A stretch of DNA of 64,000 nucleotides from NCBI RefSeq assembly GCF_015240065.1, contig NZ_CP060506.1, positions 1,798,001 through 1,862,000 on the forward strand, read 5' to 3'. The stretch's first letter is position 1, and each line of letters starts with the position of its first letter. Position numbers and translations under genes: made by a program. Under the pieces are notes generated by a model, which ran no database searches, was not told where the DNA came from, and was given only the letters and a program-made list of their open reading frames with translations. Of the stretch, positions 49,141-57,680 are shown in pieces. Source of the stretch: Nanchangia anserum. GTDB lineage: Bacteria; Actinomycetota; Actinomycetes; Actinomycetales; Actinomycetaceae.

Positions 49141-50106
49141 ATGACCGCGAACTGTGACGTCGACCCGCTGGCCGGACACGCTCCCACCCGCCTGTATGCG
49201 CTGGCGGTGGCCGCCGGCGTGATCTGCGGAACCGGCGCGTTTCTCACGATCATTCACGCCGCGGCAGGGTTTCAGGTCGGCGTCCTTCAGGGGATCCCGT
49301 GGGGATCCTCACTCGCGATGGCCTCTCTGGTGGCGGGCCTCGCGATGATGTCGGCGGTCGTCGTCTCGGCCGGCTCGGCGTCGACGTGGTCGCTCGTGTC
49401 GATGGCCGTGACGACGAGCATTCTCACGTTCGCGACGGCCTATAGCCCGATGGTGATGGCGACGCTCATCGGCCAGGTCGGGCGTCAGCTGTCGTGGTCT
49501 CCCCTCATCGCGGGGATCCCGGCGTCGGTCATCGGAGCCACGTACGCGTGCGGTTCCGCCCGTCGCGCCGGCGCGCACAGCGAGGTGGGGGCACCCGTCC
49601 ACCGCGGCGGGACGCTGCCGACGCGCCTGTACGTGCGCCCTCACCGAATCCGCACGTCGTGGGGGCTGTCGCTGCTGGCCGCCGGAATCGCGGGAATTCT
49701 CCTGCTTGCCAGCGTCCTGTGGTTGGCCTCCCACACGGTTGTCGATCCCGTCGAGGTCTCGCTCATGCCGTCCGGGGCGATCGCCAGCCACCAGTTCGCC
49801 ATCATCGTCGCCGTCATGTCGGGCGCGATTTTGACGATGTCTGCTGCCCTGTCGGCGTTTGGCCCGCTGGTCGTCGTCACCGTCCTCATGATCGTTCCCG
49901 CCGCCTACGCCTCGGTTCTTCAACTCATCACGCTCGGCGAGTCGGTGACGCGGGCGTCGCTGCGCTCCATCACCCTGTCGGCTCCCGTGCTCGGCGTGTG
50001 GGGAGTCGTCGTCGTCGCCCTCGTCATCGCCACCGTGCTGGCGCGCCGCGACGGGATGGCGTGCGTCGAACGAGCAGCGCTGGCCCAGGTGGATGCGGAT
50101 ACGTAA
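49141..50106 (+). CDS. Polytopic membrane protein of unknown function
   Basis: A 321-residue protein with about eight hydrophobic segments: three or four in residues 17-135, a hydrophilic loop near 137-170 (basic RPHRIRTS at its end), then four to 310. The leader ADP-like start MTANCDVDPLAGH is hydrophilic. I do not recognise the family. It is divergent from the Tad operon and shares its regulatory region, and the next gene is also a membrane protein, but no function follows from that. Confidence 0.7.
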   Translation: MTANCDVDPLAGHAPTRLYALAVAAGVICGTGAFLTIIHAAAGFQVGVLQGIPWGSSLAMASLVAGLAMMSAVVVSAGSASTWSLVSMAVTTSILTFATAYSPMVMATLIGQVGRQLSWSPLIAGIPASVIGATYACGSARRAGAHSEVGAPVHRGGTLPTRLYVRPHRIRTSWGLSLLAAGIAGILLLASVLWLASHTVVDPVEVSLMPSGAIASHQFAIIVAVMSGAILTMSAALSAFGPLVVVTVLMIVPAAYASVLQLITLGESVTRASLRSITLSAPVLGVWGVVVVALVIATVLARRDGMACVERAALAQVDADT

Positions 50107-50192
50107 GTGGCCTCCGCGCGGTGTTTTCTGCGCGGATCGGCCTCGGGGTATGGGTACGCTCGGGGATGACGAGACATTTTGAGGAGGCTGCA

Positions 50193-51355
50193 ATGACCGA
50201 GCGCAAGGACGCTCCCGCCGAGGAACCGACGTCGCGGCTGTGGTTTGTCGACGAGGCCGACGGCCCGCACGATCCCGCCCTGGACGCCCCGCGCATCAGC
50301 ACGGACGACTCGCTGATCGCCGGCGGCACCGTCGCGGAAGCCACCGATGCGCCCGCGGCAGACGACACGATCGTCCTGCCCGCCACCTCGTCGATCCCGC
50401 CGAAGACGATGCACACCGCGATGACGCCGAGGAAACCGCCGAGGTCGACGAGACCGACGATGTGGAGACGACGCAGACGCGTCGCCTGTCCCTCATGGAG
50501 GCAACACCGCAGCCGAGCGTCCCGAGCGAACCCGACGCCCCGACCGAGGACGCGGCCACCGCAGCTGTCGAGATCGAGGCCGACACCGCTGAGGAAGCGA
50601 ACGAGGCGGACTCCGAGAAGGCGGTGGATGAGGAGCCGGCGCAAGCTTCGGAGCACCTACCCGAGACGACGATCATTCCGGCCGCCGCGCCCAGCGTTCC
50701 CGTCACGCCCGTCCCGGTGACAGCCGAGTCCCCGCGCGACGACAATGCCCCCGCCACCGAGCCGGCTGATCCCGCGCCGGCCCCGGCCCGCGAGCGCTAC
50801 ACCCTTGACGAGGCGATCTTCGATGGGGCCACCGCGTTGCCGTCGATTCCCTCGCGCGTGCCCGCACACATCTGGTCGGTGTTGCTCACGCTTATCCTCA
50901 CCCCGGTTGCGTGGTTTTTCGCATGCGACGGCGTTGCCCGGCTGCTCCCCGGTACTCTCACCGAGGTCGCCCCGCGTATCCACAACGTCGCGGGGCTGCT
51001 CGAGATCGCCGCTGCGGCCCTCGTCATGTTCCTGCTCGTCCTCCTGGCCCGCTGGTCGTCGCTGGGGAGTTTCGTGTGGGGCATCGTTTCGCTGGTGGCC
51101 GGCGTCGCGTTCTTTGTCGTCCAGGGCCTCGCCCTGAACGTCATCGGCTCGCTCAATCACCTGTTGCAGGCGATGCGCGGGGTCAACGGATTCTTTAGCA
51201 ATGTCGCCCACCACCTGGCCTTCAGCCTGACCGGCGGCATCATCGTCCTCGCAGGTGTCGTCCTCATCGCGCTGGGCTTCGTCTCGCACGGGGCACGCCG
51301 AAAGGGTCGTCGCGATTACCTGGCGCGCCGCGCCATTGACAGCCTCGACCAGTGA
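50193..51355 (+). CDS. Membrane protein with long acidic N-terminal region, frameshifted
   Basis: About 387 residues. The start ATG at 50193 follows GAGGAGG. The first 70 residues (MTERKDAPAEEPTSRLWF) and the rest (DDAHRDDAEETAEVDETD and onward) are in different frames; one C added to the CCC at 50396-50398 joins them. An acidic, Pro/Ala-rich cytoplasmic region of about 230 residues precedes four transmembrane helices (LTLILTPVAWFFACDGVA, AAALVMFLLVLLARW, IVSLVAGVAFFVVQGLAL, GIIVLAGVVLIALGF). It overlaps the hydrolase gene by GTGA. Function unknown; the position before an EphE-like gene recalls Rv3669, a weak link. Confidence 0.7.
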
Positions 51356-52287
51356 GGACTCCGAAGCCGCCCAACCCCGAGCTCGTGCGTCCGGCGGGCC
51401 CGTGGCTTCACCGTGACTTATCGGTCAACGGCACGCAGCTGCACATTGTCGAAACCGGCAACCTGCGCAGCCGTGACGCCGTCATTCTTCTTCACGGGTT
51501 TCCCCAGTTCTGGTGGTCGTGGCGTCACGTGCTTGCCGAGCTCGCCGATTCGGATCGGCGGATCGTCGCCGTCGATCTGCGCGGGTGCGGTGGCTCGGAT
51601 CGTCCTCCGACCGGCTACGACTTGCTGACGCTCTCGCGTGACGTCGTCGGCGTGGCGACGGCCGTGGGGGCCAGCCGCATCGTCGTCGCCGGTGCGGGTA
51701 TCGGCGGGGCGCTGGCGTGGATGATTCCCCACCTGGCCCCCGACGTCGTGCAGGCGATCGTGCCGATCTGTGCCCCTCATCCCCTCGAGGTTCGCTCGCA
51801 CCCGGCGGGTCTGCTGACGCGCGCTGCCGTCTCGTACGGCTATTTCCAGGTGCCGGTTCTTGCCGCGCGCACGCTGCGCTCGGGCCGCCTCATTCGCACC
51901 CTGCTGCGCCGGTGGACCGGACGCGACAACCGCGCGGTCATGCTCGAGGAGGCCGATCGCTACGCCGCGGTGCTTCAGGCGCCGTTCGCTGCCGAGTGCG
52001 CCCTGCGGCCTCTGCGCGAGCTGCGCTACCTCTCGCGCGCCCAGCGTCGCCTGCTGCGCCGCCCGGTGCTGTGCCCGGTGTGGTCCGTGCGTGGGGCCGC
52101 TGATCGGGTCCTCCCACCCACCGCGTATGCTCACGACGCCATGCACTCGGCCGCGCCGCTGACCCAGCTCGTCATCCCGCGGGCCGGCCATTTCATCGCC
52201 GAGGAGGCGCCGGCAACGCTGGCGACTCAGCTGAGTGAGGTCGCCGACGCCGCGTTCGCCTCGCCCGGAGCCGACGGGCACAACTGA
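51352..52287 (+). CDS. Epoxide-hydrolase-like alpha/beta hydrolase lacking the nucleophile
   Basis: A 311-residue protein with the family HGFPQFWWSWR oxyanion motif (residues 48-58) and a C-terminal AGHFIAEEAP histidine region. The nucleophile elbow, normally GHDWGG, reads AGAGIGG at residues 113-119, so Gly116 replaces the catalytic Asp or Ser. The acid region (GAADRVLPP) remains. It is most likely a non-catalytic or altered-function member of the EphE-like group. The adjacency to nth matches Rv3670-Rv3674c. Its last 61 bases overlap the antiparallel end of nth. Confidence 0.85.
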   Translation: MRTPKPPNPELVRPAGPWLHRDLSVNGTQLHIVETGNLRSRDAVILLHGFPQFWWSWRHVLAELADSDRRIVAVDLRGCGGSDRPPTGYDLLTLSRDVVGVATAVGASRIVVAGAGIGGALAWMIPHLAPDVVQAIVPICAPHPLEVRSHPAGLLTRAAVSYGYFQVPVLAARTLRSGRLIRTLLRRWTGRDNRAVMLEEADRYAAVLQAPFAAECALRPLRELRYLSRAQRRLLRRPVLCPVWSVRGAADRVLPPTAYAHDAMHSAAPLTQLVIPRAGHFIAEEAPATLATQLSEVADAAFASPGADGHN

Positions 52288-52922
52288 GCCAGCGGGCAGA
52301 CGTCGCATTCGGGTCCGCGCGCGTGGCAGATCTCGCGCCCCAGTGTGATGAGCCGGTGGCACAGAACCGTCCAGTTCGTCTGCTCGCCGTCGCGGGTGAA
52401 GTGCGCGGCGAGGTCGTCTTCGATGGCGCGCGGCGTCGTCTTGTCGCTGATGCCCAGTCGCGCGGCGAGCCTGCCGACGTGGGTGTCGACGGTGAGTGAG
52501 GGCACGCCAAAGCAGTTGCCGAGGACGACGTGGGCGGTTTTGCGGCCGACGCCGGGAAGTGAGACGAGGTCGCGCCGGTTCTGCGGCACCTCCCCGCCGA
52601 AACGGTGGACGATCCCGTCGGCGAGGGCGACGAGCTGCGTGCCGCGTCGGCGTTGGAATCCCAGGGGACGCACGATCGCGGACACGTCGTCGGGGTCGGC
52701 GGCGGCGAGGGCCTCCGTCCGGTCCGGGTAGGTCGCGAACAGCTCGGGAGTCACCGTGTTGACCCGCGCGTCTGTCGTCTGTGCCGACAACACCGTGGCA
52801 ACGAGCAGCTCGAACGCGTTGCGATGGCGCAGCGCGCAGTGCGCATCGGGATAGGTACGGGCGAGGCGTTCTTCGATGGCGCGCGCTCGCCTCGTCGTCG
52901 CGGATGCTGCCGAGTCTGGCAC
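52227..52922 (-). CDS. nth: Endonuclease III
   Basis: Bifunctional DNA glycosylase and AP lyase that removes oxidised pyrimidines; 231 residues. The helix-hairpin-helix LPGVGRKTAHVVL holds the catalytic Lys, VDTHVGRLAARLG holds the catalytic Asp, and the [4Fe-4S] cluster ligands follow C-x6-C-x2-C-x5-C (CHARGPECDVCPLAQLC). The GTG start has GAGGAG about eight bases upstream. The last codons run antiparallel into the hydrolase gene. Confidence 0.95.
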   Translation of the reverse strand: MPDSAASATTRRARAIEERLARTYPDAHCALRHRNAFELLVATVLSAQTTDARVNTVTPELFATYPDRTEALAAADPDDVSAIVRPLGFQRRRGTQLVALADGIVHRFGGEVPQNRRDLVSLPGVGRKTAHVVLGNCFGVPSLTVDTHVGRLAARLGISDKTTPRAIEDDLAAHFTRDGEQTNWTVLCHRLITLGREICHARGPECDVCPLAQLCPSAPGEANAASATSLS

Positions 52923-52967
52923 AGCGCGTACTCCTCATATTCTCGTCGGGCGGCCCCTAGACTAGAT

Positions 52968-52973
52968 ACAGGA
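52968..52973 (+). promoter_or_regulatory. -10 element TAGACT before the ABC operon
   Basis: TAGACT predicts a start near 52980 and a leader of about 13 bases that contains AGGAGG for the GTG at 52993. Confidence 0.45.
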
Positions 52974-52992
52974 CCGAGGGCAGGAGGATCCC

Positions 52993-53964
52993 GTGATCGA
53001 GGTCACCGGACTGACAAAATTCTACGGGAGCACGCGCGTGCTGCACGACGTGTCGCTGACAATCCCTCCCGGGTGCATCACGGGATTCGTCGGCCCGAAC
53101 GGCGCCGGCAAATCCACGACGTTGCGCCTCATTGCCGGCCTGGAGAAGCCGCAGTCGGGCACGGCCCTCGTCGATGGTCGCCCCATGGGTGAGCACCCCA
53201 GCCCGATCAGCGCGCTGGGGTGCCTGCTCGATGCCCACTGGTTCCTGCCCGCGCGCTCGGGACGCGACCACCTGCGTGCGCTTGCTGCCCCCCAGGGGAT
53301 CTCGATGAAGCGCGTCGACTACCTGCTGGAGGTGACGGAGTTGGCCGGGGCGGGCCGCATGCCCGTCAAGACCTATTCGCTGGGAATGCGGCAACGGCTG
53401 GGGATCGCCGCCGCGCTCCTCGGCGACGCCCGCAACTATCTGCTCGACGAGCCGGCGAACGGCCTCGATCCCCACGGCATCGCGTGGTTACGCCACCTGC
53501 TGCGCTCCGAGGCCGAGCGGGGAAAATCGATCCTGTTGTCGTCGCACCTCATGGCCGAGATGGCGCAGATCGCCGATCGCGTCGCCGTCATCTCGCACGG
53601 GGTCATCACCGACGAGGCCGCGCTCAGCGACTTCGTCACGAGCACCGAGGCGTCCTCGGTCGTCGTGGCCTCTGACGACCCGCGTCTCGCCGGTGTCATC
53701 GAGGCGCTGCCCGGCGCGCAGATTCTCGGCACCGATAACGGGGCGCTCGTCGTGGCCGGCACAACCGATGCCGAAGTCGGGCGGGCCGCCCTTGCCGCGG
53801 GGATCGTCCTGCGTCAGCTGTCCTCGCGCCCGATCACGCTCGAGGACGCCTACCTGGCCCGCACCGAGTCGCGCGAGGCGCGCATTCGCCCGACCACGCA
53901 GCCTCCCTCCCCCGCCTCCCCCGCTCCGCGTCGCCGCTACCCGTCGAGGAAGGATCGCCGATGA
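52993..53964 (+). CDS. ABC transporter ATP-binding protein
   Basis: A 323-residue ATPase subunit of an exporter. Walker A GPNGAGKST (near residue 36), Q-loop region near CLLDAHWF, signature YSLGMRQRLG, Walker B NYLLDEPANGLDP, and the switch His in LSSHLMAEM are present. The signature replaces the usual LSGGQ, as is common in the CcmA-type bacitracin/antibiotic-export group. A Pro-rich 30-residue tail (TQPPSPASPAPRRRYP) ends the protein. The start overlaps nothing; the stop overlaps the permease start (ATGA). Confidence 0.9.
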   Translation: MIEVTGLTKFYGSTRVLHDVSLTIPPGCITGFVGPNGAGKSTTLRLIAGLEKPQSGTALVDGRPMGEHPSPISALGCLLDAHWFLPARSGRDHLRALAAPQGISMKRVDYLLEVTELAGAGRMPVKTYSLGMRQRLGIAAALLGDARNYLLDEPANGLDPHGIAWLRHLLRSEAERGKSILLSSHLMAEMAQIADRVAVISHGVITDEAALSDFVTSTEASSVVVASDDPRLAGVIEALPGAQILGTDNGALVVAGTTDAEVGRAALAAGIVLRQLSSRPITLEDAYLARTESREARIRPTTQPPSPASPAPRRRYPSRKDRR

Positions 53965-54824
53965 GTACCGTCGCCATCACGCGCCTGACCAGTCATGACG
54001 CCGTCACCTTTGGCGGGGTCGTGCGCTCGGAGTTCATCAAGGCGCGCACGACGAACGCCGTGCGCGGTCTGATTATCGCCGCACTCATCTGTCAGATCGT
54101 CTTTCCCATCCTCGTGCTCCTGCTGCTGCGCCAGACCTTCGCAGGTGCCGACACCAGCTACGTGACGCAGACGTTTCACGGAGTCGGTGCCACGGGTGCC
54201 TCGCTGATCTCGCTGCTCTATGGGGTGCTCGGCACGATGGTCGTCACCGCCGACTACAGCTGCGGCGTCATCAACACCTCCTTCGTCGCGGCGGGGTCAA
54301 AAGCGCGGCTGGCCGCGGCTAAGGCCGTCGTCATCGTCGCTATCGTCGCCGTATGCGCCTTCGTCGGTGCGCTGTGCGCCATCCTTCTCTCGGGCCTGTT
54401 CGCCACCGTGGCGATGGATGCGGGGGCGTTTCCGTTCACCGACGCCCGCACGTGGTTTCCCCTGATCTCGATGCCCCTGGCGTGCGTTCTGTTGGCGCTC
54501 ATCGGCTACGGTCTCGGCTTCATCCTGCGCTCCTCGCTGGGGGCCATCATCACCCTGTGCCTCATCATCGTGTTCGGCTCGATGATTATGCCGATGATCG
54601 CGCTCAGCCAGCAGACGTGGGCGGAGTGGATCTGCGCGCTCTCGCCCAGCGTCGTTCTCGATTTGACGGCCAACTACCAACCCAGCGGCGATCCGCAGCT
54701 GTCGCGGATGCAGCTCGACGAGTGGTGGATGAACGCCCTCGCCGCCACCGTGTGGACGGCAATCGCCGTCGCAGCCGGCTATGCGCTGTTCCGCTCGCGC
54801 CCGCTGGGTGCGGGGACTCGGTGA
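53961..54824 (+). CDS. ABC transporter permease (ABC-2 type)
   Basis: A 287-residue membrane protein with six hydrophobic segments and the ABC-2-type opening VRSEFIKARTTNAVRG, which precedes the first helix. A GSKARLAAAKAVVIV stretch, typical of these permeases, lies after helix two. It overlaps both the ATPase (ATGA) and the methyltransferase (GTGA), so the three genes form a coupled operon. Substrate unknown. Confidence 0.85.
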   Translation: MSTVAITRLTSHDAVTFGGVVRSEFIKARTTNAVRGLIIAALICQIVFPILVLLLLRQTFAGADTSYVTQTFHGVGATGASLISLLYGVLGTMVVTADYSCGVINTSFVAAGSKARLAAAKAVVIVAIVAVCAFVGALCAILLSGLFATVAMDAGAFPFTDARTWFPLISMPLACVLLALIGYGLGFILRSSLGAIITLCLIIVFGSMIMPMIALSQQTWAEWICALSPSVVLDLTANYQPSGDPQLSRMQLDEWWMNALAATVWTAIAVAAGYALFRSRPLGAGTR

Positions 54825-55633
54825 GACATCCGCTCCCCCCGGGTCCGGGCGACGTCACCGATCCCCTCGGCCTCGGGGCGGGGCAGGCGAGCCTCGACAA
54901 CCCGTACGAGCGCGCCGATTCGCGCTATCACGTCGCCCGCCCGCCCTATCCCGACCGCGCCGTCGACTTCGTCTACTCTCAGGCACGCACCGCGGGCGGG
55001 AACCGAATCGTCGACATCGGGGCCGGTACGGGCCTCATGAGCGCTCCTCTGAGTGCGCGTGGCGCTCAGGTGACGCCGGTGGAGCCGGCGGAGGCGATGG
55101 TCGCCCAGCTACGCCGCACCTGTCCAGAGTTGACGCCGGTGGTGGCTCGCGGCGAGGAGACGGGTTTGCCCTCGGGGTGCGCCGACCTCGTCGTGTACGC
55201 CCAATCGTGGCACTGGCTCGACCCGACCCAGGCTGCGGCAGAGGCGGCGAGGCTGCTGACCCCGAGTGGACGCGTGTGCGTCGTCTTCAATCAGCTAGAT
55301 ACGCGGATCGGCTGGGTTAAACGCCTGACGCGAATCATGCGGTCGGGAGACATCCACACCCCGGATCGTCCCCCACGCCTGGGCCCGCGCTTCACTCGAC
55401 CCACCCTCGATCTCGTCGCGTTTTCTCAGCGCCTCACTCCCGACCAGATCGGCCTCATCGGGCAAACCCGCTCATCCTATTTACGCGCGAGCGATGCGGG
55501 GCGGGCGCACATGCGCGCCAATCTCGACTGGTACCTGCACGATTTTCTCGCGATTCCCGCTGACCTCGCGATCGATCTGCCGTCGCTCACTCTCGTGTGG
55601 AGCGCCCACCTGATCTCACCTGCGCGCATATAG
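54821..55633 (+). CDS. Class I SAM-dependent methyltransferase
   Basis: A 270-residue methyltransferase starting with a GTG overlapping the permease stop. The SAM-binding motif IVDIGAGTGLMS is near residue 65, followed by VEPAEAMVAQLRR and AQSWHWLDPTQAAAEAAR. The N-terminus (ADSRYHVARPPYP) matches the Methyltransf_11 family. Substrate unknown. The operon position beside an ABC exporter might mean modification of the exported molecule, but this is only contextual. Confidence 0.85.
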   Translation: MRHPLPPGPGDVTDPLGLGAGQASLDNPYERADSRYHVARPPYPDRAVDFVYSQARTAGGNRIVDIGAGTGLMSAPLSARGAQVTPVEPAEAMVAQLRRTCPELTPVVARGEETGLPSGCADLVVYAQSWHWLDPTQAAAEAARLLTPSGRVCVVFNQLDTRIGWVKRLTRIMRSGDIHTPDRPPRLGPRFTRPTLDLVAFSQRLTPDQIGLIGQTRSSYLRASDAGRAHMRANLDWYLHDFLAIPADLAIDLPSLTLVWSAHLISPARI

Positions 55634-55669
55634 ATGTGGGGTCCGGGTGTATTACCCGAACCCCACATC
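55633..55669 (+). terminator. Hairpin terminator after the methyltransferase
   Basis: A 16-base arm (55633-55648) pairs with 55654-55669 with one mismatch and a five-base loop (GTATT). The stem begins on the last base of the stop codon. A 168-base stretch to the dciA stop follows in which I see no gene. Confidence 0.75.
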
Positions 55670-55837
55670 CTGTGTTCCCCATCTCAAAGAAGGCTGGTCC
55701 CCAGTGGCATTCCCCTTTTCTTCTCTCGTGTGGTGGCGGCCCCTGCGGGCCATCACCGCCTTGCGATGTCACAGACATTACGCAGCCGACCTTGATTGGG
55801 GCTTTGGCGAAGCTGAGAAATTCCGGGGAAATGGTGC

Positions 55838-56500
55838 TCACGCGTAGGTGTCGCGCACTCCGCGACCTCGCACGCTGCGCGGGCCGTGACTCCACGAGGG
55901 TTGATCGGGGCCTTTGACGACGACGGTCTGGACGACGCCCGGCCCGACGGCCTCGTCGATGTTGCGCATGAGCTGAGGCAGCAGGGAGCGCAGGTGGACG
56001 GCCCACGCCGTTGACGTCGTGCGGACGTTGAGGCGACCGTCTTCGATCTGTTCGACCCGGGCGTGCTCGGCCACTTGGGGACCGACGATGGATTCCCAGT
56101 TCTCGGCGACGCGAGCAACCGCGATAATCGACGTCCATCCCTGGGCCTTGAGGATTCGCTTCACGTGCGATCCCGCCCGCTGCGGGTCGCGGCGGCGCCA
56201 GCGTGCCGACGAGCGCGCGATTCCCGGGGAGTCCTGCAACAGGGAGGCCCCGGGAATGCGGCGCTCGGCGGCGCTGAGGTCGGCGGCGGCGACGCCGGAA
56301 AAGGACAGGTCATCGCGGGGGCCGTCCTCGACCTCGTCGACGAACAGTTCGGCGCCGCGCGCCCGCCTCATCGACAGCAGGGCACGCAGGGGCAGCCGGG
56401 TGTGCCCGTTGGCCCACGCGTCCGCTTGGGCGCGGCGCAGCGTCCGCAGGGTGACGGAGTCTTCGGGAGCCTCAGGGGACGGCGCTGGCGTCGGTGTCAT
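55838..56500 (-). CDS. dciA: DciA-like DUF721 protein
   Basis: DciA loads the replicative helicase in bacteria without DnaC. The 220-residue protein has a disordered N-terminal half and a KH-like DUF721 domain in the C-terminal half (VAENWESIVGPQVAEHAR then LNVRTTSTAWAVHLRSLLPQL). It overlaps the end of recF by 29 bases, the same recF-DUF721 arrangement as in mycobacteria (Rv0004). No gyrB follows; the next gene is a terminator-bounded methyltransferase on the other strand. Confidence 0.9.
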   Translation of the reverse strand: MTPTPAPSPEAPEDSVTLRTLRRAQADAWANGHTRLPLRALLSMRRARGAELFVDEVEDGPRDDLSFSGVAAADLSAAERRIPGASLLQDSPGIARSSARWRRRDPQRAGSHVKRILKAQGWTSIIAVARVAENWESIVGPQVAEHARVEQIEDGRLNVRTTSTAWAVHLRSLLPQLMRNIDEAVGPGVVQTVVVKGPDQPSWSHGPRSVRGRGVRDTYA

Positions 56501-57677
56501 CGCCCTCCCTCACCATGCATGACGTTCCATCGTCGCCATAAGCCACCCGATAGATCGTCGCCTCCAGCTCATCGGGGACGTCGTCGTCGACGGCGGCCGT
56601 GATGAGAACTTGATCGGCCTCGGCGATGACGTCGAGCAGGGCGCGGCGGCGGGCGGCGTCCAGTTCGGCGAACACGTCGTCGAGGATGAGGATGGGGGCG
56701 CCGCCGTCGGCGCGCAAGATCTCGAACTGTGCCAGGCGCAGAGCCAGGGCGACCGACCACGTCTCGCCGTGGGAGGCGAAGCCGCGCACGGGCATGGCGT
56801 CCAGGCACGTCTCGAGGTCGTCGCGATGGGCTCCGACGAGGTTGACGCCGCGACGCACCTCGTCGTCACGCACCGCCGCGTAGGCACGCCGCAGAGCCGC
56901 GGTCACGGCCTCGACGTCGGCGAGGTCGACGTCGGGCTCCCACCGCGATAGCGACGCCTGGTAGGCCAGCTCGAGCGTGCGCCCGTGTTCGCTGATCGTC
57001 GTGTAGGCAACGCCCGCGTGGGGAGCCAGATCGACGACGAGGCGGTGGCGGGCGCGAATGAGGCGCGCGGCGAGACCGGCCAGCTGCTCATCCCAGATGT
57101 CTAGGGTCGACACGTCGGCGATCCCGCCGCGCCGCGTCACGGTCGCCGCCCGTTTCAGCAGGGCGGCGCGTTGGTGGAGGACCCGCTCGTGCTCGGCGCG
57201 CACGCCCGCGAGCACGGGTTCGCGCTGAATCGCGAGGTCGTCGAGAAAACGCCGGCGCCCGGACGGGTCGCCACGAACGATGTCGAGGTCCTCGGGAGCG
57301 AACAGCACCGTGCGAACCTGCCCGAGGATCTCGCGGGGGCGCACCTGGGTGCGGCCGAGCCGGGCGCGGTTAGCCTTGCCCGAAACGATCTCGAGGTCGA
57401 CCAGTCGCTCGTGGCCGCCCTCAATGACCTTGACGCGGATAACCGCTGCCGCGGGGCGGTGCTGGGCCTCGCGCTCATCCGGGGTTGGGAAGCGCACGAG
57501 CGCCGTATCGGCCGACACCCGATGCGAGTGCAGCGTCGAGAGGTAAGACAGGGCCTCGACGAAATTCGTCTTTCCCTGCCCGTTGCGCCCGAGCAGGACG
57601 CACACGCCGGGTCGCAGCTGGACGACGACGCTGCGCCAGGAGCGGAAGTCGTCGAGTGCGACGTTGCGCAGATACAC
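56472..57677 (-). CDS. recF: DNA replication and repair protein RecF
   Basis: SMC-like ATPase that acts in gap repair with RecO and RecR. The 401-residue protein shows Walker A LLGRNGQGKTNFVEAL near residue 30, the PEDLDIVRGDPSGRRRFLD segment, the signature-like NLVGAHRDD and Walker B ILILDDVFAELD with the D-loop. The GTG start lies three bases after the dnaN stop, so the two are coupled. The length is a little above the usual 370 residues because of a C-terminal extension. Confidence 0.95.
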   Translation of the reverse strand: MYLRNVALDDFRSWRSVVVQLRPGVCVLLGRNGQGKTNFVEALSYLSTLHSHRVSADTALVRFPTPDEREAQHRPAAAVIRVKVIEGGHERLVDLEIVSGKANRARLGRTQVRPREILGQVRTVLFAPEDLDIVRGDPSGRRRFLDDLAIQREPVLAGVRAEHERVLHQRAALLKRAATVTRRGGIADVSTLDIWDEQLAGLAARLIRARHRLVVDLAPHAGVAYTTISEHGRTLELAYQASLSRWEPDVDLADVEAVTAALRRAYAAVRDDEVRRGVNLVGAHRDDLETCLDAMPVRGFASHGETWSVALALRLAQFEILRADGGAPILILDDVFAELDAARRRALLDVIAEADQVLITAAVDDDVPDELEATIYRVAYGDDGTSCMVREGDDTDASAVP

Positions 57678-57680
57678 GGC

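Noticed and set aside
55597-55917. A 106-codon open frame on the plus strand after the methyltransferase
   Set aside because: It starts inside the methyltransferase end, runs through a terminator hairpin and ends in antisense of dciA; the protein is not family-like.
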